Source of the DNA: Lanius collurio
Lineage: Eukaryota > Chordata > Aves > Passeriformes > Laniidae
DNA: 64,000 nt
Direction: 5' to 3'
Assembly (NCBI GenBank): GCA_020086605.1
Contig: JACBWW010000003.1
Span: 57,097,813 to 57,161,812 of the forward strand
Shown: one piece after another, positions 47,101-57,238 of the stretch
Position numbering within the stretch: position 1 is the stretch's first letter
How the letters are laid out: the number at the start of each line of letters is the position of its first letter
The notes under the pieces: model-generated
What the model was told of the DNA's origin: nothing
Database searches by the model: none
Seen by the model: only the letters and a program-made list of their open reading frames with translations
Translations under genes and position numbers: made by a program

Positions 47101-47600
47101 AAGTTTTCTGATACAGGCGCGCTGTGTGATGAGAGCAATCCACTTGTTCCATGTGGCATTGGTGGTGTGGTGGGTAGAGGGAACCTTTGCTTTGAACATC
47201 GACCCCAGCACCAGTAGTCAGGGTGCCAGGAGGAGCTGTGCTTCAGTGCTGATTAACTCTGAGCTGGCTGCCAAGATTTCCTCCTCTGTTGGGGTGTAGT
47301 TGGCTTCAGACCCTCTGTAGCTTTGACTTCAAAATCCCAGTGATCAACCTCAAGTCTCACCAGGCACTTTCTGCCAAAGGCTCCAGGACAGACTATGGCT
47401 TCTGGCTGCAGAGTAGAGCATGTTCACTTCTGGTCCTGTCCTGACTGGACCAAGGGCTAGCGCATGAGCGATCTCCTGCTTGATCTCAGCAACGGTTTGT
47501 TGCTGTTCAGGGCCCCAGTGGAAATTTTTCTTTTTGCAGGTAACCAGGTAACCAGATAGAGAGGGCTCACAATCTGGCTGTACTTAGGAATATGCATCCT

Positions 47601-48406
47601 CTAAAAGCCTATGGCACTTAAGATAGCTTGTGTTTCCTTCTTGTTGGTTGGTGGAGACATTGCTGTGATCTTATTGACGATCTCAGTAGGAATCTGATGC
47701 CGTCCATCTTGCCACTTCACTCCCAGGAGCTGGATCTCCCTTGAGTGTGTTCTTCTTGATGGCAAAACTGGCTTCCAGGAGAATCTGGATGATTTTCTCT
47801 TCTTTCTCAAACACTTTTGCTGCAGTGCTGCCCCACACAGTGATGTTCATCAATGTACGGCAGATCTTCTGGAGCCTCACCCTTTTCCAGTGCAGCTTGG
47901 ATCAGTCCATGGCAGATGGTGGGACTGTGCTTCCACCCCTGGGGCAGTCGGTTCCAGGTGTACTGCACGCCCCTCCAGGTGAAGGCAAACTGAGGCCTGC
48001 ACTCTGGTGCCAAAGGAATGGAGAAGAATGCATTTGCAATGTCAATGGTGGCATACCACTTTGCTGCTTTGGACTCCAGCTCGTACTGGAGCTCCAGCAT
48101 GTCCAGCACAGCAGTGTTCAGTGGTGGAGTCACTTCATTCAATGCACGATAGTCCACGGTCAGTCTCCATTCCCCGTCAGACTTGTGCACAGGCCAGATG
48201 GGGCTGTTGAAGGGTGAATGGGTCTTGCTGACCACCCCTTGGCTCTCCAGCTCATGGATCATCTTGTGGATGGGGATCACAGCATCTCGAGTTGTCCAGT
48301 ACTGTCGGTGATGCACTATCGAGGTGGCAATTGGCACTCTTTGTTCTTCTACCTTCAGAAGGCCTACTGCAGATGGGTTCTCTGATAGTGTGGGCAAGGT
48401 GTTCAA
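47601..48406 (-). pseudogene. Retroviral reverse transcriptase remnant, ERVL-like
   Basis: The main frame (48406 to 47807, 199 codons) holds fingers and palm: SPFNSPIWPVHKSDGEWRL, TVDYRALN, the first catalytic Asp in ATIDIANAFFSIPL, and LPQGWKHSP. It reaches YID and is then thrown out of frame by a small indel at about 47840-47850, exactly inside the catalytic box. The following sequence continues in a second frame (to about 47745) and then a third (to 47601), showing at least two frameshifts. The domain order and the motif before the thumb agree with class III elements. The enzyme cannot be made. Confidence 0.92.
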
Positions 48407-48736
48407 TTACTTTATGCCCTCTGCCTCCACAGCAGCTATTTCAAAAGCCCACTTGAGTCCCTTTGGGTCTCTGAAATACCCGCCTTGGAGGAAGTCTATG
48501 CCCAAAATGCACAGGGCCTCTGGGCCAGTCACAATGAGATGTTTCTTCCATTCATTTCCAGTCAGGCTCACCTCAGCTTCCACCAGGGTCAAATCTTGTG
48601 ATCCACCTGTTATACCAGCAATAGAAACAGAATCTGCCCCCACATGTTGCAATGGGATTACTGTGCACTGTGCACCAGCATCAACCAAGACATCGTATTT
48701 TTGTGGTTCTGATGTGCCAGGCCAACAAATCCACAC
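48407..48736 (-). pseudogene. Retroviral aspartic protease remnant
   Basis: An open frame of 109 codons covers the protease, which matures viral polyproteins as a dimer. The active-site triad is D-A-G (residues 19-21, codons near 48674-48682) instead of D-T/S-G, a change expected to weaken catalysis. The downstream block CILGIDFL matches the usual C-terminal protease motif. It lies directly upstream of RT, consistent with pro-pol order. Confidence 0.88.
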
Positions 48737-48816
48737 AGTCTAAAAGACATGGTTTTCCCTGGCCTCACCTGGCTAGAGGCAGGGCCCCTCTAGTTCTGGT
48801 TATCATTCCCTCCCTG

Positions 48817-48935
48817 CTGAAAGAACTCCACTTATTTCCTCCTGTCTCTCTTAAAGGTAGAGAACAGCACAGGATTCATGTCTGGGCATAGAGCAGGTGA
48901 TAGGGAATACAGCATCATAAAGTCACCCCAAGACA
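48817..48935 (-). repeat. Stump of the 5' LTR
   Basis: About 118 bp match the start of the 3' LTR (shared: 'tctctcttaaaggta', 'tgtctgggcatagagcagg'). At about 48817 the match stops and sequence of the gag/pro border follows. A deletion therefore removed the rest of the LTR, the primer-binding site and nearly all of gag. Confidence 0.88.
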
Positions 48936-48940
48936 CATGC

Positions 48941-49640
48941 CTATGCCAAATACACAGGGCATTTCAGAACCCATTTACCTGTACTACAAAGTCACAGCAG
49001 TTTCCTAAGGCAGAAAATTGTTCTGGTGGCATAGTAGTCAATGCATCATCCCTTCATCTTCCTCAAAAGAGATCTCTCCCTAGAAGTTCTAACCAAATAG
49101 GTTTAAACGTAAGGCCCAGTTTTAGTTTCTGCTTCTTGTTTTATGGTACTGAAAAACTAAAATGTAATACTGGAGACATGGTCCAGGCTCTCTTTATTCT
49201 GCTGAAACAGAAGTCTGGGCAAGCATCCCTCCATCACTTGTGCTGCCTCCCATGTCGCACCCACATGCTTTGATAGAGCTTGGTGCTGATAAAATTGCAG
49301 TTAGCAGAAGCAATATCCCTGTCCCTTTCTCTGTGATTTCAGCTTCCCAAGGATTAAAGTGGTTTCTCTGAAGGAACCTCAGTACATATCGCAACACCAA
49401 AGCTGAGCAAGGACAGAAACTTCCTTTGTTGTGCAAAGTTATGACAGGAAATAACACTGGGTTGGACTGATAAGCCTTTCACATTCACCTGCTGCGTATC
49501 AAATGTTTGGGAAAGGTGTGTAGCACGACATTCGAAGTCAGCTATTCACTGCCAAGGCTTTATAGCAGCTTTGTAGATGGCAGGCTTCTGGATGCAAATA
49601 AACTTATATCTCTTCCACAAAGAAAGTTTGAAAAGCGTAT
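48941..49640. other. Intergenic sequence, nothing recognised
   Basis: No supported feature. A 131-codon plus-strand frame at 48878-49273 starts inside the LTR stump and lacks motifs. Confidence 0.45.
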
Positions 49641-50000
49641 TGATAATGCCTCTGTAACATGACTGCCTGACTCGCGTTAGCATTACAACTGCTTCCATTG
49701 CTGCCAAAAACAAGCTTATGATGAAACAAACACCACTTTATTTATAATACCATTGCAGTTCTGTGTTGAAATATTTTTTTCAGATTGCCAGACACCAGCT
49801 CTTGTGATCAGATCCTGTTGGATCACAGAGGTTTCTAAGTTGCCTGTCAGTGTTTATATAGTGTGAGCGTCTGTTGTATTTCATATGGGATTAAATATAA
49901 TCAAAATTCATGTTACCCTTTGCAAGCTAGCATCAGAGGAAGGCATGCATATTTCAGCTAATTAATTAACAGGATGAATGTGTTAACGTGAGCCTCTTGA
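49641..50000. promoter_or_regulatory. Second candidate conserved noncoding segment
   Basis: Repeat-free and lacking open frames, with many AT-rich homeodomain-like cores ('gctaattaattaaca' near 49958-49972) and isolated CpGs ('gactcgcgttagc' near 49669-49681). This is suggestive only. Confidence 0.22.
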
Positions 50001-51019
50001 GACTCAGGTTAATAACCCACTAAGGGTCGTATTTGCAAGCAGCAAAGCTTCTGTGGCTATATAGTGAGCCATAAATTATGGGTGAGGCCATTTTCCTTTC
50101 CAGTCCTGATGATCTAGATTCAGGGGGTTGCTGTGACTCTGTTTTCACAGAAGGGCGAGGTTTGGTTTTGTTTTTTTGCCTTGTTTTGCTCCTAACTCTT
50201 TCTGTGTAACTCATTAAAACCCTCTGAATGACACTGATCACAGTGTGAGGAAGCACAAGGTTCTCTTCTTCACCCACCCTCAGGAGGCATGGAGGCTGTG
50301 TTGCCTTCATTATCTAATGCTTCCCTGGTGTTTTTAAGACAGAGAATTAAATTAATTTGCAACCATCACACCACTCATGGCTATGTCACTGCAAGGAAAC
50401 AGCAAAATGATGCACCGTGTAGAGCCATTCCCTTTGCAGAGGCCTGTTGGCAGCTGAAGACCAACCCTGTTGGAGGTCACCTTCCTACTCTGCTACAGTG
50501 AGTCTGTGAGCACGTTAATCTACAGAGAACAGAACAGACTGACCTTTTGCTTAATGAAGGTCTCTTCTCACATCTCCTGCAAGATAAGCTGTGGAACTGG
50601 GAACATGCTGAGCTGAAGGGACCCACCTTAGCATTTCTGGACCCACTTTCCAGATAGGCACACTGAACCTAAAGCCAAAAACTAGGTTCAGCTACAAAAT
50701 TCAGATGAGAAGCTGAGAATTGCTGTATCACCTTTCCACACTCTCTGTTCTATAGAACATTTCACAGATATTCAAGATTTTGTAAAGTCCCTGCTAACCA
50801 AAATTTTGTGTCTCTAGAGAGAAGCTGGTGAAAGCCAAGCATGAGATCACACCAGAGTCCACTCTGCTTTCCTTCACACAGCCCACAGCATGAATACATG
50901 GAAAAAAGCCAAGTTCTTCTGCAAAAAGCCTGCACATCCTTTCTAACACATCTTAATTACAAATGTAGTGCAAAATAAATCCTGAAAGGGCAACAGGCAG
51001 CTGACAGAGATGGGGAGAT
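50001..51019. other. Intergenic sequence, nothing recognised
   Basis: No supported feature. Confidence 0.45.
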
Positions 51020-51105
51020 GGCTTTCATTGTCAGTGCTAGGTTAGCAGTTGGACTCAATGACCTTGGAGGTCTTTCCAACCTTGATGATTCCATGATTTT
51101 ATTAT
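51020..51105 (+). mobile_element. CR1 3' terminal fragment
   Basis: 'ttggactcaatgaccttgga' and 'ggtctttccaaccttgatga', followed by the tail 'ttccatgattttatt', are the end of a CR1. It is very short, as is common for 5'-truncated copies. Confidence 0.8.
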
Positions 51106-53334
51106 CCTGCCCCTATGTTCTTGGGGGTGTCTGCCACAGGTGAGGTGCACAGGTTGCCCACAGAGCTATGGGCCCCACTCAAGGTCAGAGGGTGAGGGTA
51201 GGCCAGAGCAGGTGGGAGAAGGTTGTCAGGACCTTTTTAGGGAATCTGGCTCATCAGTTGTCTTCAAGGAAGAGAAAGGCTGAAAAATGGAAGAAATAGA
51301 AAATCTTGTGTGGAGACTGCAGTGATGCCTTCCTCTCCCCAAAGAGCCTGGTAGGCATAGAGCAGAGCCATGAGCTTGAGCCACATCCCTCTCTGGACTA
51401 TTGGGTTTGAGGTTACAGCTGCACTGGCAGTTTGTCCTGCAGTGGGGTTGGAAGGGCCAGGCGTGTTCCCCACTGAGCTGGCCCATGGGCAGAGATCTCG
51501 GGCTGGGATCAGTGAAACTATCTGCTGAAGGAATCCCGCAGCTCCATGCCGGCTGGGCTGTGAAACAGGACTGCCTTATCACCACCTCTCTCTGCAGAAA
51601 TCATCCAGGCTCGCACACACCCTGGATGTGTGGGAGATGGAGTATTTGGGATGTCGAATTTCTCAGGCTTCTCACTCCTCCACCCCAGGTCTTTCTACCA
51701 GAAAGTCCTCATTATTTGGGGAAGTTGCAAATCCATGGTGTAACCTCTTCAAGGACAGCACAGGGGGAGGGAATAGCCTCTAATGAAACAGGAAGCTCCA
51801 ACATATAATCTAAGGTGTTCATTTCAATTAGGGATGACCTTCATTACTCCTCAAGTTTTATAGCTACTGTAGTTCTCACTCCTATGAAGGGTGAGACTCC
51901 ACAGGAGATGTCTGAAAAGTCTGATGGGAAGAGTGGGTGAAATTGCACAATGCGTTCACCAATGAAGTGCCCAGGGTCAGGGTTTATTTAACAGGTCTCT
52001 GGCTACAACCAAGAGGCCTATGGATCTTGCCCTGAGGAACAGAGCAAGTTAAAATGCCACTGAATACATCTTTCCCACAGCATTTAATTCTTTCTTAGTC
52101 CTGTTTGGAGTTGGTGAGTTAATGACCTAATCACTTGTAACAAAATGTCCCAGGTTAAGCACCAGGAAGAGTGGGAAATCATAATGCTCATCACTGCTGA
52201 GCTGGCATTTATCTGTGTAAATAGAAACATGCTAGGTTACAAAGACATGCCTGAGTTGAAAATTGAGGAAAATCAGAGCTTAGAACTCTCATTTTCCCAC
52301 TTTTTTGAGGTAGAAGAACAAAGATGTTAATCTGCCGCTCAGTGGCACACAGATGCACATTGGCCCTGAGAGGTGTGTTACATGGGTCACACATAACTCC
52401 TCACCCTTCTCTAGGAGACTGAGGAGTCTGAAGTTGCAGGGCAGAGGTAAGCAAACTAATTCAAATATTGTAATTAAATCCCATCATTACTGTTCTTCCC
52501 TTTCATGCTCACCTTCACTTTTGGAGCAGTTCATATTTGCAGTTCATTGGATCAGCTGTCCACCAAGCCACTCAGACCTGGCGTGGGGACAGGGCCCAGG
52601 CAGGACCCAGCAGTAGCTGCATTTCTTCATCCCACCAGAATCCCATCAGAGTCAAAGAAACAGTCACTGTTGAGGCACTCCTCCAATGAAGCATGCTCAA
52701 GAGCTTTAGCCAAACAACTTCACATGCTTCCAAATGCAGATTGAATTTCCAGCTGCAGCCTGGAGAAGCTACAAACCCCTGACTAGTTTCTCAAAATCTG
52801 CATTTAGTGGTCTACCTCACGGAACGCTTTAATAAGTTGCTGGGCATCCAGAAGCCTTAGCAGGGGGGTCATTAACTCATCATCAGTCTCTTCCTTTATC
52901 CCGAAGTTGCCACCTGTTCAGATCTAGCAGTGGAACTGTACAAGAGTTGCTCCCTACAGCTCCCAGGGTTGCCTCATCTGCTCACACCTGTAGGCATGTG
53001 CTGTCAGCATGTGGTTGTACCCCATTGTGTCTGCCCCAACTGCACAGTCCAGTCCTTTCCTTCACCAGTTCTAGTGCTCACTTAACCCTTCTGTAGAGCT
53101 GAGTTGGCTCATTCAATTAGCAAAAGGTTCATGCATGGATATGATCAACACCTGAGCCTAGCACAAGAGAAATTGCAGGAGTGTCTGGCCATGTTAGTGG
53201 TGAAAGGGGATCTGTCTTCACTTGGGAATGGTAAATTGGTGTAATCCCTCTCACCAATCCACTCATATAGACCAGCTTTAAACTTCCCCTTCCAAAAACA
53301 CATCATTCAGAAAATCAATCATTCAATCAATAGC

Positions 53335-53351
53335 TAAATAAATAAATAAAT
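53335..53351. repeat. Short (AAAT)n microsatellite
   Basis: Four AAAT units. Confidence 0.9.
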
Positions 53352-54656
53352 GTTGCTTACATTACTAAGTTTAAACGCTCTCATCATTTGGTGGGGAGGG
53401 AAGCTCAGGGTAGGAAGGGACCGTACAAGCAGTTATTTCAGGAGGTATAGGGATGGGAGTACCTGGACTAGTAAGGAGAATCACGACAAGCAGACAGGGA
53501 CAATTACCTCTTACCCTGTCTGAATTCTATCTGGAATAACATGTCTGATGACAGCCTGAGACCACAAATGAAGAGCTAGAGGTATGAGTTTACCTGCCCC
53601 ACACATCAGTCATCATGCCCAGCCGCACTCTGCTGCAAGAACACCTTTGAGAAACCATTCTAACCATGCTGCAGCTGTGGTTTTGTAGGCTTGAATTTGT
53701 AATTGCAGGCTCAGCATTCACTCTGAAAGTGGCCTGTTGTATCTAATTTCAAATAGTGCCCTGCCTAACAGTCACAAGCGAGGTGCCAGCCAAAGCTACG
53801 CAGTGAGGTTATTGTTAGAGTGGAGAACAAGGGGCAAAGAAAAGACCTTGGCAGCCCCGATGGAGGGCTACAGAGGCACACACAGGCATACACAGGCTGC
53901 AAATAATCACACTTACTACAACAGCCCAGCTTCACTGAGCTGCCACTGCAGTGGCAGAGGCTTGACAAGTGAGTCAGACCTTTGCCATACTTGCAAGTCG
54001 GCATGGGAAATACATTCCTCTTTCTGCTATATTTTTCCACTTGTTGCTGTGACGAGGAAGAGTCTCAGATTTCCACCACCAAATGATTAAAGAGAGTGCG
54101 AGGATGGTTCCCACCTCCTCTGCCTGTCAGTTAATTAGCACACAGGAGTGTGCTGTCAGTAAAGGGTTTTCTTCCCTTTGATTGGGCTCTCCAAAGCAGG
54201 TTCTGAACACAGATTTCTTACCTGAAAGAAATTAGAAAGTACAGCCACACATGTCCCATGTCACAGAGTACCTGTTTGCCTGGGACTGGGGAATAATCTC
54301 TGCCTCACTTGAATTTCAAGACACATGGATGATGAAGAAGGCCAGAAAAAAAGAACCTTCCATCTATTTCATAACTGGCTGTGAAAAGTGATCACCATGC
54401 TAATGACCAGTACAGCTTTAATGGTACAAGGTTCCAAAGATCCCAACTGCTTTTAGAAAGAGCCAAGCATGTGATTCAGTAGCACTGGCAAAACTCCAAG
54501 CACATAATTTCCATCTGACCCTCCACTATCTTAGTGCCATCGGCTTGATAAGACACTCAAAGCTGTCTTGAAGTGACACAGCACAATGTGTGAAAGCTGT
54601 TTTCTTTCAACCTGGAAATAAAACATTTTTTGCAACTAGTGATGGCACTTTATTAG

Positions 54657-54705
54657 TAAATAAATGAATAAATAAATAAATGAATAAATAAATAAATAAA
54701 TAAAT
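54657..54705. repeat. (AAAT)n microsatellite with GAAT interruptions
   Basis: About twelve tetranucleotide units, broken twice by 'gaat'. Likely length-variable. Confidence 0.93.
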
Positions 54706-55104
54706 GCACCACTACCCTCTACCTAGACGCCTGCATGTCCTGCTGCCTGGAAGGGCCCTTGCTGTCACTAATAGAATTCTGTGCACCCATGAAAGGCTTC
54801 CCACACAGATAGGATTCCTTGACAAGAGCCTAAATGTAACATTAACTCTGTGCAGATACAGGAGTCACAATTTGTAAAGCTGTCTGAAAGGGCAGTGCAT
54901 CCTACTACAGTCTAATTCTGTTTGTTCTCTCTACCAGTGCACTTTCATTAATCTCACTGGAGTTAAATCACTGTGAATAAGTTCAGCTTTTTTTTTTCAC
55001 CTAGTTGAACCTGACCAACAGATTTGGGCGTCCATCACTGAACTTAATGGGAGTTTTTATGCTCCCAAAAGATGCAAGAGTACCCAGTTGTGTATGTGTA
55101 TACG

Positions 55105-55691
55105 TGTTGTTGAGCTCTAACCCTAGCCAGCAACTAAGTACTACACAGACACTCACACCTACCCCCTCCTCCCATACCCAGTGGGATAGGGAGGAGAATC
55201 AGAAAGAGGTAAGATCCAGGGCTTGGGATAAGAACACTTTAACAAGTGAAATAAAGTTGTCAATAACAGTAATGATGATGATGATAAGAAGAAGAAGAAT
55301 TTTAAATAAAAGTAAAGGAGAGAGGAAGAAATAGAGGTGATACGCAACAAAATTGTTCATTACTCATTGACTGATGTTCAACCCAACCCTGAGCAGTGAT
55401 CAACCCCTCCTGAACAATTCCCTCCATTTTATATATGGAGCATGACATTCTAGGGTGTGGAAAAACCCTTTGGCCAGTTCAGGTCACCTGTCCTGGCCAT
55501 TCTCCCTCCAGGCTTCTGGTGCACCTCCTCACTGGCAGAGCAAGGGACACTGAGAAGTGCTTGACTCGGGGTAAGCTCTGCCTAGCAACAACCAAAACAT
55601 CAGCATGTTATTGACTTTACTCTCATACAGAACTCACAACACACCAGCTACTAAGAATAAAATTAACTCTATCCCAGCTGAAACCGGGACA
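55105..55691 (-). mobile_element. Solo ERVL-like LTR
   Basis: On the minus strand it starts TGTCCCGGTTTCAGCTGGG (55691 leftward), a U3 start typical of avian ERVL LTRs. It has a TATATAAAA promoter box at about 55427-55436. The R-U5 contains the TCATCATCATC/TTCTTCTTC tract (55270-55300), and the end is near 55105-55108 (...CAACA). It is about 585 bp, close to full length for the family. No internal sequence is attached. The flanks 'cgtgt' and 'catgc' match at 3 of 5 bases, at most a decayed target duplication. Confidence 0.85.
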
Positions 55692-56589
55692 CATGCCATG
55701 AAATGTAAGCTTGGTTATTATCAAGGTAACATCTGCAGGTGATGTTACCAGAGTCCTCTTAAGCTACGTAAGGCACAACTGAGAATCAGTTCCCACACTG
55801 AACAGCTAATGCAATATAAATTTTAAATGGATAGAGGACAGATTCATCAGATATAGAAAATACCAAGGGACAATTAAACAAATAGTGGTGTGAGGGACAG
55901 GAGACCTAGTGCACCAGCTGCTTAATACTCCCATGATGCACAAACCCAAAAAAATTAATGTCTTCAGAGGCATAGTTGTCCCCCCCTACATATAGTGTGT
56001 ACATCCATAAGTAAGTAAAGTCATACATAAGTCAAACATAGGATCAATGGTGCTTAATGGCAGGTGCCACCTGCTAAGTCAGAGAAAATCCAGGTGGGCA
56101 TGGCCAGAGCTGCAAGAAGAGCTACAGCTGCACAAACAGTTGGTCAGGTGGAGCCTGCAGATCACTGCAGCATTATGCAATGTTGCTGCAAATGTTTTGG
56201 AAACACTGTTCATTCTTTTTTCTGTTCACTCAGCAAGGATTACAAGCATAGTAACTTCATCTATCATTTGCACAATGAGATAAGAGCGAGGAAGGTGTAG
56301 GGCAGATCAAGCATCTCTCCTTTCCCTGTTCTCACACTTCCTCCACTGGAGATTTAAAAGGTGTACAGTACAGCTAATGTGAGCACCTCTTATCTAGTTA
56401 ATATGAGGTAAGAGAATGTTGAACTAGTTTATTGCTTCCTGCAGCTGTGCCACCTGAGGCTCTGATCTATCTCATCAAATATCATAAATGGCTGTAACGA
56501 TGGACAGACATGGTCCTGCCTTGCAGAAAGGGACATCTAGAGAACATAAAACAAGCATGGGGGTTTCTATGGTTGGGGGTCTCTGTAGA
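55692..56589. other. Intergenic sequence, nothing recognised
   Basis: No supported feature. Two overlapping plus-strand frames of 78 codons (56047-56300) look like chance. Confidence 0.45.
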
Positions 56590-57238
56590 TGGAGGCATTT
56601 TGTTGCTGCCTTTCAGATGTCACAACATTAAACATCCAACAAGGACATTGGGCTCATATCCTGGGTTTCATCAAAAGAAGTGTGTCCAGCAGCTTGAGGG
56701 AGGTGTTTCTCCCCTGCTGCTTTGCACTTGTGAGACCCCATCTGGAGTACTGTGGCCAGCTCTGGGGCCACCAGCATGGGAAGAACATGGAGCAGTTGGA
56801 GTGAACCCAGAGGAGGCCACACAGGTGATCAGAGCCCTGGAACATCTCTCTTAAAGAGTCTGGAAGAGCTGGGACTGTTCAGCCTGGAGAAGAGAAGGAT
56901 AAGGGGAATCCCCATTGTGGCTTTCCAGTACCTACAGGGGGCTACAAGAGAACTGAAGAAGATCTGTAATGATAAGATAAGGGGGAATGGCTTCACTTTG
57001 AGAGAGGAAAGATATAGATTAGATATAAGGAAGAAATTCCTTCCTGCGAGGGTGGTGGCAGGAGCAGGCTGCCCAGAGAAGCTCTGGATGCTTCATCCCT
57101 GGAAATATTCAAGGCCAGGCTGAATGAGGCTTTGAGCAACGTGGTTTAGTGGAAGGTGTCCCTGCCCATGGCAGGGGAGTAGGAATTAGATGGTCTTTAA
57201 GGTCCCTTCCAACCCAAACCATTTTATGATTCTATGAC
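56590..57238 (+). mobile_element. CR1 LINE 3' part
   Basis: RT C-terminal coding (ALVRPHLEYCGQLWG near 56725-56770; SLEKRRIRG near 56890; ERYRLDIRKKFLPARVV near 57005-57055) is followed by the 3' UTR ('ggtgtccctgcccatggcag') and an intact-looking tail 'ttttatgattctatgac'. This tail is the best preserved in the window, suggesting one of the youngest CR1 copies here. It is 5'-truncated and split over frames. Confidence 0.93.

Larger units (their letters stand above)
44855..48935 (-). mobile_element. Degenerate class III (ERVL-like) provirus
   Basis: The provirus reads right to left. It is bounded by the exact 5-bp duplication 'catgc' (44850-44854 and 48936-48940), which fixes both ends. It keeps a full 3' LTR (44855-45481), integrase, RNase H, RT and protease remnants in pol order, and a short stump of the 5' LTR (48817-48935). 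Gag is essentially gone, the primer-binding site is lost with it, and there is no env, as expected for ERVL-type elements. Pol is split over several frames. The intact target duplication shows that the losses happened after integration. Confidence 0.93.
51106..55104. other. Intergenic sequence with AAAT microsatellites
   Basis: No gene or transposon recognised in about 4 kb. Open frames of up to 135 codons (51401-51808 plus) overlap frames on the other strand and have no motif. Tetranucleotide runs lie at 53335-53351 and 54657-54705. Confidence 0.42.

Noticed and set aside
47741..48217. 158-codon plus-strand open frame
   Set aside because: Antisense shadow of the proviral RT.
48324..48743. 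139-codon plus-strand open frame
   Set aside because: Antisense shadow of the proviral protease and the RT start.
55103..55696. Target duplication for the solo LTR (cgtgt / catgc)
   Set aside because: Only 3 of 5 bases agree; not enough to claim.
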